NCBI RefSeq assembly: GCF_022682495.2
Contig: NC_071389.1
Coordinates: 176,328,056 to 176,392,055, forward strand
Length of the DNA stretch: 64,000 nt
From: Desmodus rotundus
Taxonomy: Eukaryota; Chordata; Mammalia; Chiroptera; Phyllostomidae
Reading direction: 5' to 3'
The translations under genes were made by a program, and so were the position numbers. The notes below the pieces were generated by a model. It searched no databases. It was not told the DNA's origin and worked only from the letters and a program-made list of their open reading frames with translations. This document shows positions 50,405 to 62,064 of this stretch, piece after piece (position 1 is the first letter of the stretch; every line of letters begins with the position of its first letter).

Positions 50405-53400
50405 AGGTAACCAGAAGCCTACGTTGGCACGTGTGAGCCAGAGGCTAGGAGACCGGGTGGGGGGAGGCAGTCCCCAGGGAAAAAAGCAGCAGTGTGATCT
50501 GAGGAAAGAAGCGTTTGATTGCAGAAGTATGGCTTCAGCCTTTAGAAGTTTCATTTGTGCGAGTCTACAATCAAGAATGAAGGTGGGCAGGTGTGCTTCA
50601 TGCAAATCAGGATTGATGAGAAAGCCAGGGATACACTGTGGGAATGAGCCGCAGACTCTGTGAGGAACCAGCTAAGGGCCCTGGTGCGTTTGCAGGTGCG
50701 TCTCGGTGCTCCCTGGGGGTTGAGGCACAAAGCTCTGTGACCAAGGGAATAAGTGTGCTTTGAGCAGGAGGCCCCTCGGTGAGGTCTGCGGGGAGCAGCA
50801 CTCACTTGCCAGACTTCCGTAGTCCCCTGCCACCTGCTTCAGAGCTGAAGTGCCAGGACATCAGGGAGCAGCTGAGGGTTTCTGGGCCATAACCAGTGAA
50901 TCAGCCTCATGTCAAGTTCATCCAGACCTCAGTCTATCCCAGAGGGAGAGTTCAGTAAGAACTGGCATCATTTCAATCTTCAGCTTCCCTTGTAGGGGCA
51001 CTAAAACGTCTGGTTCCAGCGTGCCTCACCCCACACTGAAAGGCCATATGCTCCATGGAGGGAGTGTGCAACCAGGGCTGTCTCCCGTTCTCCTAAATCT
51101 TGCCTTATTAGCCTCTCCTTTCCCTTCTGAAAGGCACTGAGATTCCTCTGCCCCTGTTAGGGTTCCCCGTCCTGCTCAGCACCCCACTGCCACTCTCCCC
51201 ACAAGGCATTCTGTGTCTAAGCGGAGCACTGCTGGAGCTATGTGGGCTTGGAGAAAGCTCATTACAACCCAGTCCCTGGAGCCACAGCTGGTGGGGGGCT
51301 GCTGGCCCAGCCGGGCTTACACAGGCTGCCCTGCTGAGAGTTCCTTCGCCTGCAGGCTGCTCTCAGCATGCTCCCCTCCAAGAGAGGCTGCTAATAGTGG
51401 GCTGCCGCCAGAGCTGAACCTGAGCACTGAATCCCAGCCTGGAAGCTTCAGGGAAGTGAGGGGGTGCTGCCTGTTCCCCTGGGAAGCCATGCACCCCTGC
51501 ATTTCCAGTTTTGTTTTCGGTCTCTGGTAATTCTAGGGTGGGACCACAGAGTGCAAGCTAAGGGTTTGGCTCTTCCACCTCCTCCCTTCTCATGGTTTTG
51601 AAACCCCAGGACCATCATTCAGAGCCTGCAGGGAGAAGTCCATCCTTCCTTTGGTGCAATAGGAACTCAAGGAAGGGAGAGATTAAACTCTAAGCTCCTT
51701 CTATTAATGTGAAAGATACTTCAGACCCAACTTCAGAGCTCGTGATTTCACCTAAAGAAGTTGGATGCGCTCAGAGGACCAGGGGCAAATTCCCGTTGTG
51801 GGGCCAGCAGAGGATCTGGGAAGCCAGCCCACCGTCCACGTGGAGGCAGCGGCTCTGCTCAGCACAGCCGGAGAGGCCTGGGGCCCAGCGGCGGGAGGAG
51901 GCAGGAGGCAGGAGGCAGGGGCGTGAGGCGAGGTGGTGAGGGCCAGGCCTGCACCCACTGCCCGCAGCGCGCAACCTCAGGGCTCTCACATCAGTCCACG
52001 CTGGAAACGTCAGGCTTCTCTGTAGCAACACAAGAGGATTTCATTCACCATTGTGAAATGAGAGAAAACATCCAAGAGGAAAAACAGCATAATGACTGTG
52101 TGAAAACCAGCGGAGCTCAGCAGGAGGCAACCAAGATGCAGAGATTCATCCTCCATGCGGGGGTGTAACTGATGGAGATTGTGTGGGGACTGTGTGGGCT
52201 GCGGGATCCGCACTGGGGCCTGGCGCTGCTCGACGTGAGGGTGAGGCAGCCAGGAAATTCAGAGTGGCTCCCCGCCGCTGGGAGCGCAGGGCATGTGGGC
52301 TCTGAAGGGGAGAGAGCAGATGTAAGCAGGTCCCGTGGCTGACGGGAGACTCGAAATCTTTGCAAAGATACAAGACTAGGAAGTGGGGACAGCGTCCAAA
52401 ACTACCCTCGAGGGGTCAGGACTTGTGGAGAAGTTTCATGGGGGTCACCTGCCCGAACCAGGAGCCTGCCCAGCAACGGCCAGTGGGAGGGCCAGCCAGC
52501 AGCGTGTGGGTCCTTGCCTTCATGTAGGAAAGATTTCGCAAAACACGAGTCCTGGTGGCCGTAAGGATACATTTAGTAAAGCTGGGGACAGTGAAACTAG
52601 GAAGGGCTCCGCACAGAAGCAGCAGCCCAGGAGAGCCTGGGCTGCGCTGCCTGAGCTCCCTGGGAACTCAGAGGGAAGAGGGCTGGGGGCAAGCCTCCGG
52701 CTGGGCATTGCCCTACACTCCAGTTAGGAGACAGGCGTGCCTGTGAAGAAAGATGTTGGGGGGAGAAGAAGGAAAAGGAAATGGCACTGGCTGCTCCCCA
52801 GAAGGAGAGTCTGCACCGTGTCCTTTGTCCCGAGGCTTTTCTCTCTCTTTGCAGGCCGGAATCTTAGGGGAGCCCTCAGGGGAGGGCTTCAGCAGAATAT
52901 GCTTCAGTTCTCCAGGTGTGTCCCTTCAGGGCATGGTCTCCACTAATGGGTCATGACAGGGGGTCTTTGGTCATTGTAGTGAGTCCTGGCATAACCAGCC
53001 GGTTTTGCAGCTTTTCAGGGCCTGGAGCTGAAACACAGCTGAGGCCTAGATGTTATCTGCAGGGAGGAAAGGCCAGGGGAGGAGAGGTGACCCTGGGGCC
53101 AGGTCCTTGTTTTCCCAGTTTTGGCTCCTGCCAGGTGCTGAGGCCTTCTGCTCTGGTAACCATCTAGTTGTTGGTTCTAAGGTTGTTTTTCCGCATTTTG
53201 TGATATCTGAAGCCGGTCTGCGTCTTATTATACCATGGTATCTTACGAATTCAGGGGCAGGAGCTGGCAGTGTGACATCAGTATTATTCCCTGTGCATGT
53301 ACAACATTTCTCGTGGCTATTTATATCATGCTACTTCAGTTGGTTATTTGTTACTCTTTATGCACTGAGAGTACCACAGTGATTTGGCTTTGAAATGAGA

Positions 53401-53555
53401 AGTTATTGTGTATACACAGAAAGGTACGGAAACAGAACAGTGGGACATAAATTTGATAATACTGAAGCAAACGTTTGCTATCAGAAAAATGACCACAATT
53501 CTTTATTGTCTTGCAAAGCAGCACCAAGCACTTCATAAGACACAGGAAGGAAGAT
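50405..53555. other. Intergenic, GC-rich in the middle; no gene recognised
   Basis: The segment 51800-52310 is clearly richer in G and C, with a tandem GGCAGGA unit at about 51899-51920. Open frames up to about 135 codons overlap in several frames (51761-52168). No first-exon or promoter structure that I can support. Confidence 0.4.
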
Positions 53556-53559
53556 GCCT

Positions 53560-54386
53560 GCTAGCACATTAAGCTTTGTGATGTCATTTCATTGACGTGA
53601 GCAGAGATCAGCACACCCTAAGCAGGAATGGATTGCAGAAGCATTTCACCAGCTGAAAAGGAAATCCCAGAAAAAAATCTTTAGAAAAATTCTGCATCCC
53701 AATGCTCCTGTTGGCCCAGAAGCTGACAGTGTATGGAAAAACACAGATGTTAATAACTCAGAGTTGAAAACAATATTAAAATGTAAAATTCTCAATGTAT
53801 AGCAGTTTTAGGAATTTCTTGACCAAATTAGTTGGCTTACATGGTGTTTTTGATGTGTGAAGATACATCACTAATAAAAAAAAATTTAATTATGTTTACA
53901 TAAGCTAAAGGAGCTCTTTTAAAACATTAAATAAAAATTTAATGTGATAATGCATTGTGTCATAATTTAATACTCAGTATTTTTTCTGGAATATAAAATC
54001 ATGGTATATCTTAAAACTTATGATATGCTAGATTTAATGAAATATAGCATACCATATTTTGTACTCATCAATCCTATTTTGTCTGACTTAACTATTCAAT
54101 AAAATTTTTATTTTATTGAAAATATAAATAAAATATAAAATTTATATTAAAAAAAATAAAAAGTTTAGGTTCTTCAACAATATCCACAACCATTTTGTTC
54201 TTGTATTTAAATTTTACAAACACAAATAATAACCTGGTAAAATTACCACAGAGCTGTGGTCACATGCTTCACAGTAATTGGGGAGGATTTTTATGGTGAC
54301 TTGTTGTGAAATTGGCCAATATGTGGTGTTCCTGATAAAATCCTGAATAAAACATAATATTGTAATGGCAAAAAAAAAAAAAAAAA
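53560..54386 (+). pseudogene. Possible retrocopy 3' end with poly(A) tail
   Basis: AT-rich sequence ends in a GAATAAAAC poly(A) signal (about 54345) followed within 25 bases by an 18-base A run (54369-54386), the layout of a processed transcript inserted by L1 machinery. Upstream I find no coding part I can name and no certain target duplication. It could instead be an unrecognised L1-mobilised RNA or coincidence. Confidence 0.3.
54095..54120. other. Perfect 11-bp inverted repeat
   Basis: Arms TTCAATAAAAT and ATTTTATTGAA around a TTTT loop. AT-only stems like this arise easily in AT-rich DNA. Confidence 0.6.
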
Positions 54387-54574
54387 CATCCTAGCCATGA
54401 GGGAGCGTTACCACACAGTTCAGACATCAAAGGCATGGCCTCCAGTAGAAATGTTGTCTGCAGCGTGTAAGCACAGAATTCTTAGCTACTTAGCAGAACC
54501 TACCAAATATCTTTCTCAGAAAAGCAGCATTTCATTACTGGAAGGCAAGCTTGCTGTCAGCTGGAGTAATTCCT

Positions 54575-54660
54575 TATGATTCCTCACTGTGTACTTTACC
54601 TGGCCCAGTGCCTGGCACGAAGCAGGCAGTCAATAAATATTTTTGAATACGTAAATAAAA
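54575..54660 (+). repeat. L2 LINE tail, sense
   Basis: CCCAGTGCCTGGCACGAAGC and CAGTCAATAAATATTTTTGA are the L2 3' terminus. Confidence 0.65.
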
Positions 54661-54714
54661 ATCACTCCTGCGCAGCCCACAGGGGATTAAACATCAATCC
54701 TCGGGTTTCAGAGA

Positions 54715-54880
54715 GGCAGTGTGAGAGAGTGAAAAGAGCCAGGATTTTGGAAGAAGGCAGATTTCTCTTCTGGCCGCTTGTTAATAGTAATAGAGCACAC
54801 TCACAGGGTTGTTGGGGTAATACTACGTGCAGGGCACTTAGCATGAATGAAGGATGCATAGACCGTGCTGGCATACGATA
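54715..54880 (+). repeat. MIR SINE
   Basis: AAAGAGCCAGGATTTTGGAA, AGGGTTGTTGGGGTAATACT and GGGCACTTAGCATGAATG are sense MIR. Confidence 0.6.
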
Positions 54881-55289
54881 ATTATCCTCGTTATGACAGA
54901 ATGTGACAAGTACTCCTCTAGAAATACAACCTGGGTAAAATGGACTTTTTCCCAATACAGCCAGTCCCTCTGAAACCAGGAATCACTAAGTCTTTCTCCA
55001 AAAGCCTTTTTGGTTCTTTAAATATGTTTTTCTTTCATTGCCCTGCGGTTTCCTCCAGTTGTTAATCGTTATCTTCAGGGTAGACACGTCTAACCTAGAG
55101 TAGGCTGGAAGTCCTGTCAGGCCATCCTGGGGGGCAGGCTCCCTAGGAGGCCTCCCCCAGGGGTGGACTTGCAGAATTTCCCACCAAAGAAGGAGGCTCA
55201 CCAGGAAAATGCATGTTCATGCTGCATTTTCCAGTCACTTACTGAACTATGATTCTTTGGTGTTTAAAATAGAACCCCATGGTCACCCA

Positions 55290-55880
55290 CAAAGATTGGT
55301 ATTTAATTCATGAATTAGTTATTGAGCAACTACACAGCTTGGTATTGTAGGGAATTGAAAATATATATAACAATGCTGGTATACACCCCAATGTGGCTTA
55401 TAGTCTAGTAGGAGAGGTGAGATATGTACACAGGTAACTGCTTTATGCAATAGACCATATATAGATAAATGCTACAGATGAGATACAATTTACTAAGGGG
55501 ATCTCAGAAGAGAGGCAGTATTTATCCACTGCTGGAAGCCAGGAAAGTCTTACCATTTGAATCTCTGCATAAACAATGGTAGGATTTCAATAGGATATGA
55601 CCAGGGCAAAAGCACCCCAGACAAAGGGAACATCCCAAGTCAAGATGTGAGCATTTGTAGGTAACAGTGAGTCTTCCCATGGGGCTAGAGCATGAGTATG
55701 GTGGGAGTGTTGGAAAAGGAGGTTGAGGACAGAGTTCATGGTTTCTCGAAAGCCGGAAACTTGGATTTTATATTTGTAGATAATGGTGAACTGCTGATGG
55801 CTGATGGCTTCCGATTAGGGAGTAATCTGGTCAGTATTTAAGATTACCCTGGAAGGGTATACAAAGACAATTGGAGGAGA
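55290..55880 (-). repeat. L2 LINE 3' part, antisense
   Basis: TTATTGAGCAACTACACAG, GGAAACTTGGATTTTATATT and GAGTAATCTGGTCAGTATTT follow the antisense L2 order. Confidence 0.6.
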
Positions 55881-55889
55881 CTGAGTGTA

Positions 55890-58800
55890 TGAGGTAAAGC
55901 CGAATATCATAACAACCAAGCAAAACTCAAATCTCAGTGGCTTAAACAGTTTATTTCTCATCCCTGTCCATTTCCACATCACATCGGCAGGGGCTCAACT
56001 CTATCACGTCCTCCTGGGGACCCCACGGGCACAGACTCCACGGTCTAGGATGACATGACTGACACTCCATCATAGGAGACAGAGAGCAGGAGACACTGTT
56101 CCCTTCTGCTCAGCTCAGATTTAATTGGCCAGGGACAGTTGTGTGTCCACACTGTACTCCAAGGAGGCGCCAAGTTCAGGGGTGCATGATACCGGTGACC
56201 AGTGGTAATGTCCACCGTGCTTGGAGAGCAGACCTGGGTCGGGATACTGACACCACTGTCCAGGATAGAAGTGATGAGGATCCAGACTAGAATGGTGGCA
56301 GAGGTCATGAAAAAGAGGGAAGGAACTTGTGAAACAGTAGAGAGAGTCAATGGGATATGAATGTGCAGAGCTCAGGAGAAAGGGTCCAGGAAGCTGGGGC
56401 TAAGCTTTTGAATGTGTTGGTTGCAGAATTCTGGACTAAGAACAGGAATATTTGAAAACTGTCCTAGGATCCCCTGTGTTTCTCAAAAGCACCAAGAGAA
56501 TGGGGACCGTCCCCATTGAAAAAGTGCTTGTTTTATGTATTTACCAAAAGTCAATGAGTCATCCAACAATTACACCTGGGAGCTTGAATAAATAATTCTA
56601 GGGTGCCAATGGTCATAATTAAAAATAGGTCTACAAAGGGAAAAAAAATACTCTTCTCAGAAATAATCATATACCTTCAGCTCTTGATTATCTTTAATGG
56701 AGGGATGTGATAGTTGCTATATGAATTTAATGTTCTTAAACTTATATTTGAATTAATAAAGAGTATCTGATATTTTAGGGACTGGAAAGTATACTTTCTA
56801 CCCATAATGTAGGTAATTCTTAGGGGCCAACCCAAGAAGTGCTGAAAAGAATATTGATATCTTTATTTCGGTTTTACATTTTAGGTGGAGATTATTTTAC
56901 TTCTACAACTAATACTTTGTATCATCCCAGGACAAATCACTCCACATTCTGATGTGTTGTTGTCTTTATTTAAAAAAAAAAAACTTTTCTAAATTAAATG
57001 TGAAATTTGAGTGGTCTCTCTTACGTAAGTCTTGTCAATGACAACAATGAGAGGAGGTCAAGACCTGTTCTGTGAATGAGCCACGTGGGCGGCATTTTCT
57101 GTGATAGCCCCTGTCTAATTCCTCACGACCAGTTCAGAGTAGATGACACCATGAGACTGATCCCTCTTCCTTCTGCTTCCCTGGATTTCTGAACTACATC
57201 TGAATTTTTGGGCTACACAAAAATGAGGACAATGATGCTGCCCGTTGAGAAAACCTCACTGAATATGCTGCTGGTTACCTTCCACAGAACACTCTTTGCC
57301 TCACATGGCTTCCGTTATGACCTTTAATTCCAAGATGGTCCTGTCTAGAGATGATACTAGGGGGGAAATGGAGCCAAAGAAAAATGGGTGCCACCCACCT
57401 TTCCAGACTTTGCAAGTAGGACATTTGCCTCATTGTGTGTGTAAATGGCTCTATTCTCCTTCCCCCGCTGATGTCATGAGGGAGATCCCCTCTACTGCCC
57501 CTATTTGAAAAGCAAGCGCCTGTGGAATGTTGCTTAGTTACACTATTGGGTTGTGTGTGGGCCATGGGCTTGGCCTCTTCTACCTGCACACAGCTACCAG
57601 TAACAATCAGAGATGAACATTGACGTTAATTACCCTTTCTCAGGGGCTGCTTTTCCCCTAGAGACAGACTCTGCTAAGGCATTTCTGAGCTGAGTCCAGA
57701 AGACCCAGAAAATATGGCAAATGAGACAGCTGGATTCCCTGGCAGGCGAAAGGAAACCAGCTTCTGTGCTCAATGAGGGGCCCATCCCAAACGATGTCCA
57801 AGTGCATCGTGCCTCAGCTGAGGAAATGCGGAGCTGGTTGGAATCCACGGCTAGCTTTCTAGACCATCAGTAGAGCTAGAAGTACTGTCACGGTGCCCTT
57901 GGTCTTCATCAACCAAGCACACAGCTCCTTCGGCCCAGGCTGTAGGGTGGGCAGGGGTACAAGGAAGCAGCAGGTAAGGAACAAGGACAGGTAAGAAGAG
58001 AAAAGCTCATATACATGTCATTAGTTTATAAATGCACCTGAGGTCACCAAGGCAGAGCAGGTAGTTATGTCTCTGCCCCTGACCATGTCCTGCCTCATCT
58101 GCCATTTTGTCACCGCAGAGCCCTCTTCCAACCTGTGCTTAGTGTCCCTCTGTACCTTATTGTTATCAACACAAGAATATTGGGCACTGGGGAGAGCATG
58201 CAGGACCGTGTGTCCTGGGCCCTGCCCCACCCTACGGGAGACTCGGTGCAGACCGGCCAGCCTCCACTTAGTGAAACGGAGGAAAGTAACTGCCACACCA
58301 CACTCTGCTTCTCACCAGTTCCAAGTTAGGTCACCTCTTTGTGATGACGTTGGCCGTTATGTATAGTCACTCTTCGCTGCTAAAAAATCTCTGTCAGATT
58401 CCTGTGGCCCTGATGCGGCCCCAGCTAGGCACTTGGGCCTTTGTTTGGCACTCCATGAGCCAATGCAGGGTTGAAGTGGAGAAGTTAGCCCTGTTCTCCT
58501 GCCCCGAGGTCACCTGTGTGCGAACTGTGGACGCCTACAGCCGTGCCCAGGGGTCTCTTTCTCAAAATATCCCCTTCACATCTTAGTCCCCTTCAGAAAA
58601 CTTTTTTAAAATTCTAAATTATTGAATTCAAACCTATCAAATACTTGCAACATTATGGATAATGTTAGTCCTGTTGTTTTCCTCTTGCTAAGAGAATAGT
58701 ACTTTTTCTTGGGGCTGGCAGGCTTTGCCTAGCAGGCCCAGACTGGGGGCATTGCTCTCACCGGGGACTGGGATATTCGGAGAGCAGCAAGGCAGCTGTG

Positions 58801-59380
58801 GGGACCGCTGTTCAGAGGGAGAGGGGAGAAAAGGAAACTACCAAAGGTAGTCTTCGCCTACTTTCTGTTTCGTCTAATGTAAAATCTGATGTTTATACGG
58901 CACTCTAAGCCTTTTGTTAGTTACTTAGTTAGTTAGTTAGTTTCATGGCCCCTAGAGGTATTGTTTGGCCTACCAGGAAGAAGTAGCTGTTACCCCCGAA
59001 AATGCTGCTAGAGGCTTCACATTACAGGATATTTTTTTCCCGCGAGGTTTATGTAGGGCCTGAGATGGATATCTACGCCCTGGTGGCTACTGCCTATATC
59101 AGCAAAGAGTGATAACTTCGCAAATCTAGCTGAAGTCTCGCAGAATATTCCAAGTCTTTTTCTAGAATGTTTATCTGTTGCCATCAAATGACCGTCAGAA
59201 CACTTTTCCAGGGTGGTCTCCTGAAATTCCAGACACATGGGGCCATATGCACTGTACTATTGGGACTCAAGGTGTCTCATACCTTCGGGTGGAGGAACTT
59301 GTTTCTGAGGTCCTTGGTTTTTGGTGTGGATGTCTTTTAGTCCATCATTGGGTGTCTGGTACCAAAGTGTTAGCTTAGGT
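55890..59380. other. Intergenic, no gene recognised
   Basis: The part around 55910-56250 has repeat-like phrasing I cannot place (TCAGTGGCTTAAACAGTTTA). The rest (56500-59380) is non-repetitive, with an A-rich run at 56971 and a TTAG tandem at about 58917-58940. Small overlapping open frames at 58020-58590 look like chance. Confidence 0.35.
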
Positions 59381-59384
59381 GCCA

Positions 59385-59560
59385 TGAGGTAGATGCTCCC
59401 ATTTTTCCTACTATTCAAATGAGGCTATAGAGGGGCAAAGGGGTCAAGTAATTTGCATAAGGTCATGCAGCCAGAAGATTGCCAAGCCAGATTTTGAACT
59501 TGGGCAGACTCACTCCTGAACACATGTTCTTAACCATCCGGCAGCCCTGCCTTCCACAGG
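59385..59560 (-). repeat. MIR SINE
   Basis: AAGTAATTTGCATAAGGTCA, TGCAGCCAGAAGATTGCCAA and CATGTTCTTAACCATCCGGC are antisense MIR. Confidence 0.75.
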
Positions 59561-59819
59561 GCCAGGTTTGACCCTGTGCGTCGAAGCTCATTGTTCCAGG
59601 TAGTTGAAAGGTCTGGCGTGGCTACACCAGGGCGCTCTGAAAACTTCGTTGGAATTGCTCTCTATCTACTTTTTCTCAATCATAGTCCACAAAGTCTTCA
59701 TTTACCATCAAAATTATTTTATCTAGTTTCCTAAACACTAAATTCTCTAGTCACCAGAGGAGCCGGACACGTGACCTCTCTTCTCCATATGTACGCAAAC
59801 AAGGCACAAGCCAAGCAGG

Positions 59820-59925
59820 GAATTTGTTGGAGGGAAGGAGGGTACTGGTTGGAGGGGGGCAAAGGGGAAAAGATTGGGACAACTGTAACAGCATAATCAA
59901 TAAAATATACTTTAAAAAGTCTTGA
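59820..59925 (+). mobile_element. Truncated L1 3' end of bat type
   Basis: G/A-rich run followed by GGGACAACTGTAACAGCATA and ATCAATAAAATATAC resembles the 3' end of L1 elements I associate with bats. Only about 100 bases remain, as expected for a heavily 5'-truncated insertion. Confidence 0.5.
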
Positions 59926-60404
59926 GAGATTTTCTAACCTGACGGGGCATAAAATCAGTTTAGACAGAGCTTCATCGCTACACCACTGCCACCTGTCCCC
60001 ACTCGGGTTAATAATGACTCTCTTGAGCTGATGGGAAACTGGTTAGTAAGCTGCGAATGCATTTTGAAAGGCTAAAAGGGACATGCCGGTAAATGACAGT
60101 CTCTTGTTATTTAAATTGTTACTAATATAAAGGGCCGAATGTACTTGGTAGAGTTTTGCATAAGTAATTTCAAAGTGATCTGATCTTTTTTGTTTTAAAA
60201 TTGGCAACCCATAATATATATGGTAACTCTGTTGACCAGAATATTGAATTAATATAATACATGTAAGTGGTTGTACTCGAGTAATAAAGAGTTTTAAATA
60301 ACTCGAAAATTTCTTTTAGAATGGGTGACTACCAGATGGACAGTACTCAGAGTTCAATTTGATAACTTTACCCCCAATTTCTAAGTTCATGTTTATCTCT
60401 AGGA

Positions 60405-60440
60405 ATATATATATATATAAACACACACACATATGCACAT
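60405..60440 (+). repeat. (TA)n(CA)n microsatellite
   Basis: ATATATATATATATAAACAC passes into ACACACACATATG. Confidence 0.85.
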
Positions 60441-60529
60441 AAAACTCTTGTCACTTCGTTCTCCACGCAGTGTCAGGGCACCCGGCCCTGGCTGCAGAGT
60501 TGGGGTGAAGGAGAGATTAAAAGCCAAGT

Positions 60530-60715
60530 TCGGAGTCAGGCAGATGGATCTGTGTTGGCTCATTTACCTGTTGCACCTTGGCATGTCGATAACTTCTCCA
60601 AGCCTCAGTTTCCTCATCTGGAAATATACTGTCAAATTCATAAGGTTTTTGTAAGAATTAAACGAGACTAAAGCACTTAGCATAACACCAGCTACATGTG
60701 TAAATATCTAAGTGA
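60530..60715 (+). repeat. MIR SINE
   Basis: CCTCAGTTTCCTCATCTGG, AATTAAACGAGACTAAAGCA and TTAGCATAACACC are sense MIR. Confidence 0.75.
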
Positions 60716-60879
60716 GCTATAATTATTTTAGAAATCTTAAGAACAAATCATTTCTTTTTTTTGCAATGCGAAACTGCAAACGGCCACATACATTTGATCC
60801 ATTTGCTAGCATATTGCATTCAGTATAATTGAGGATATAAATTATATTGAAATATTTCCTCTATAGCCTTGAAAGCAAA

Positions 60880-62060
60880 TTTCCCCAACTCTTTATTTTG
60901 AAAAACACCAAACCTACAAACTAATTGAAGGGATATTACAATGAAAATCCATTTATATTTCAGATTCACCAGTTGTTAATATTTCCCCACATGTGCTTGC
61001 TTTCTCCACGTCCCCACCCACCAAACCTGTCCCCCATCAAAGCATTTGAAAGTAAATTGCAGGTGTCGTGATTAAAATGCACCCCTAACACTCTAACAAG
61101 TGTTCCCTAAGAGCACCATGAGAATTCCCAGGAAAGTTAGCACTGATAAAAGAATATTTTCTAATGTAGAGATCACATTCAATTTTTTAATTCTCCCATT
61201 CTCCCGTGTATTACAGAGCTTCTATTCTTCACTTGACCCAATTAAAGATGATACATTGTATATAGTTGATATATCTCTATAACCTCTTTTAATCAAGAAC
61301 AGTCCCCTGCCTATTTTTTTCTCTTTCATAACATTGGCATTTTAAAGAGCTCAGGTCAGCTGTTTTGTAGATTGTTGCGCAGTTTATGTTTATATGATTG
61401 TTTTGTTATGCTTAGATTAAACATTTTTGCCAAGAATGCCTGATGCGACCTCTCAGGAATCCAATCAGGAGACGTCGAATGTCCGTTTGCCCCACTGTTG
61501 GTGATGCTGAGGATGGCCAGCTGGTTGAGGAGGTGCCTTCTGGATTTCTCCATTGCAAAGTGTCACATATTTTTCATTTGTCATTAATATATAATCTGTG
61601 GGGTGATACTTCGAGACTGTACGAATATCCTGTTCCAATAATACTTACCCAGTGGTGTTATCATCCATGGATGATCCTTGCCGAACTTATTTTGGTGATT
61701 ATAAAATGGTTACATTTTAATTCTATCATTCCCTCTGTATCTATTGGCTGGTACTCTTCTATTAGACGTGCCTACCCCCCTTTCTTGTACTAATACTCGG
61801 GACTTAGAGATTCTTTGTTGTATTAAGTATACTATTATAATCCATTGCTAATATTATTAGCAATAATAATATTGATGCTTGAATTTTACCAAATGTTGGC
61901 CATTATGATTTTCTTCTAGTTGTAACCTTGTACTTTTAACACATCCCCGTCAGTTTTTGAGCAGTTCCTTGAACTCGAACTTCCTATGTCCCATAACTGG
62001 CATCCACCATCACTCCATGTGGCCCTGGTTTCTTTTAGTGGCAAGTACTCGAGGCTAATT
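60880..62060. repeat. Old L1 (L1M-type) 3' region, ~1.2 kb
   Basis: Long collinear match in memory to the ancient mammalian L1 3' region: CACCAGTTGTTAATATTTCC, CATTTGAAAGTAAATTGCAG, CTCTTTTAATCAAGAACAGT, ATGTCCGTTTGCCCCACTG, GGTGATACTTCGAGACTGTA and CCATCCATGGATGATCC-like text. Same family as 24560-25190. Confidence 0.65.
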
Positions 62061-62064
62061 AATA

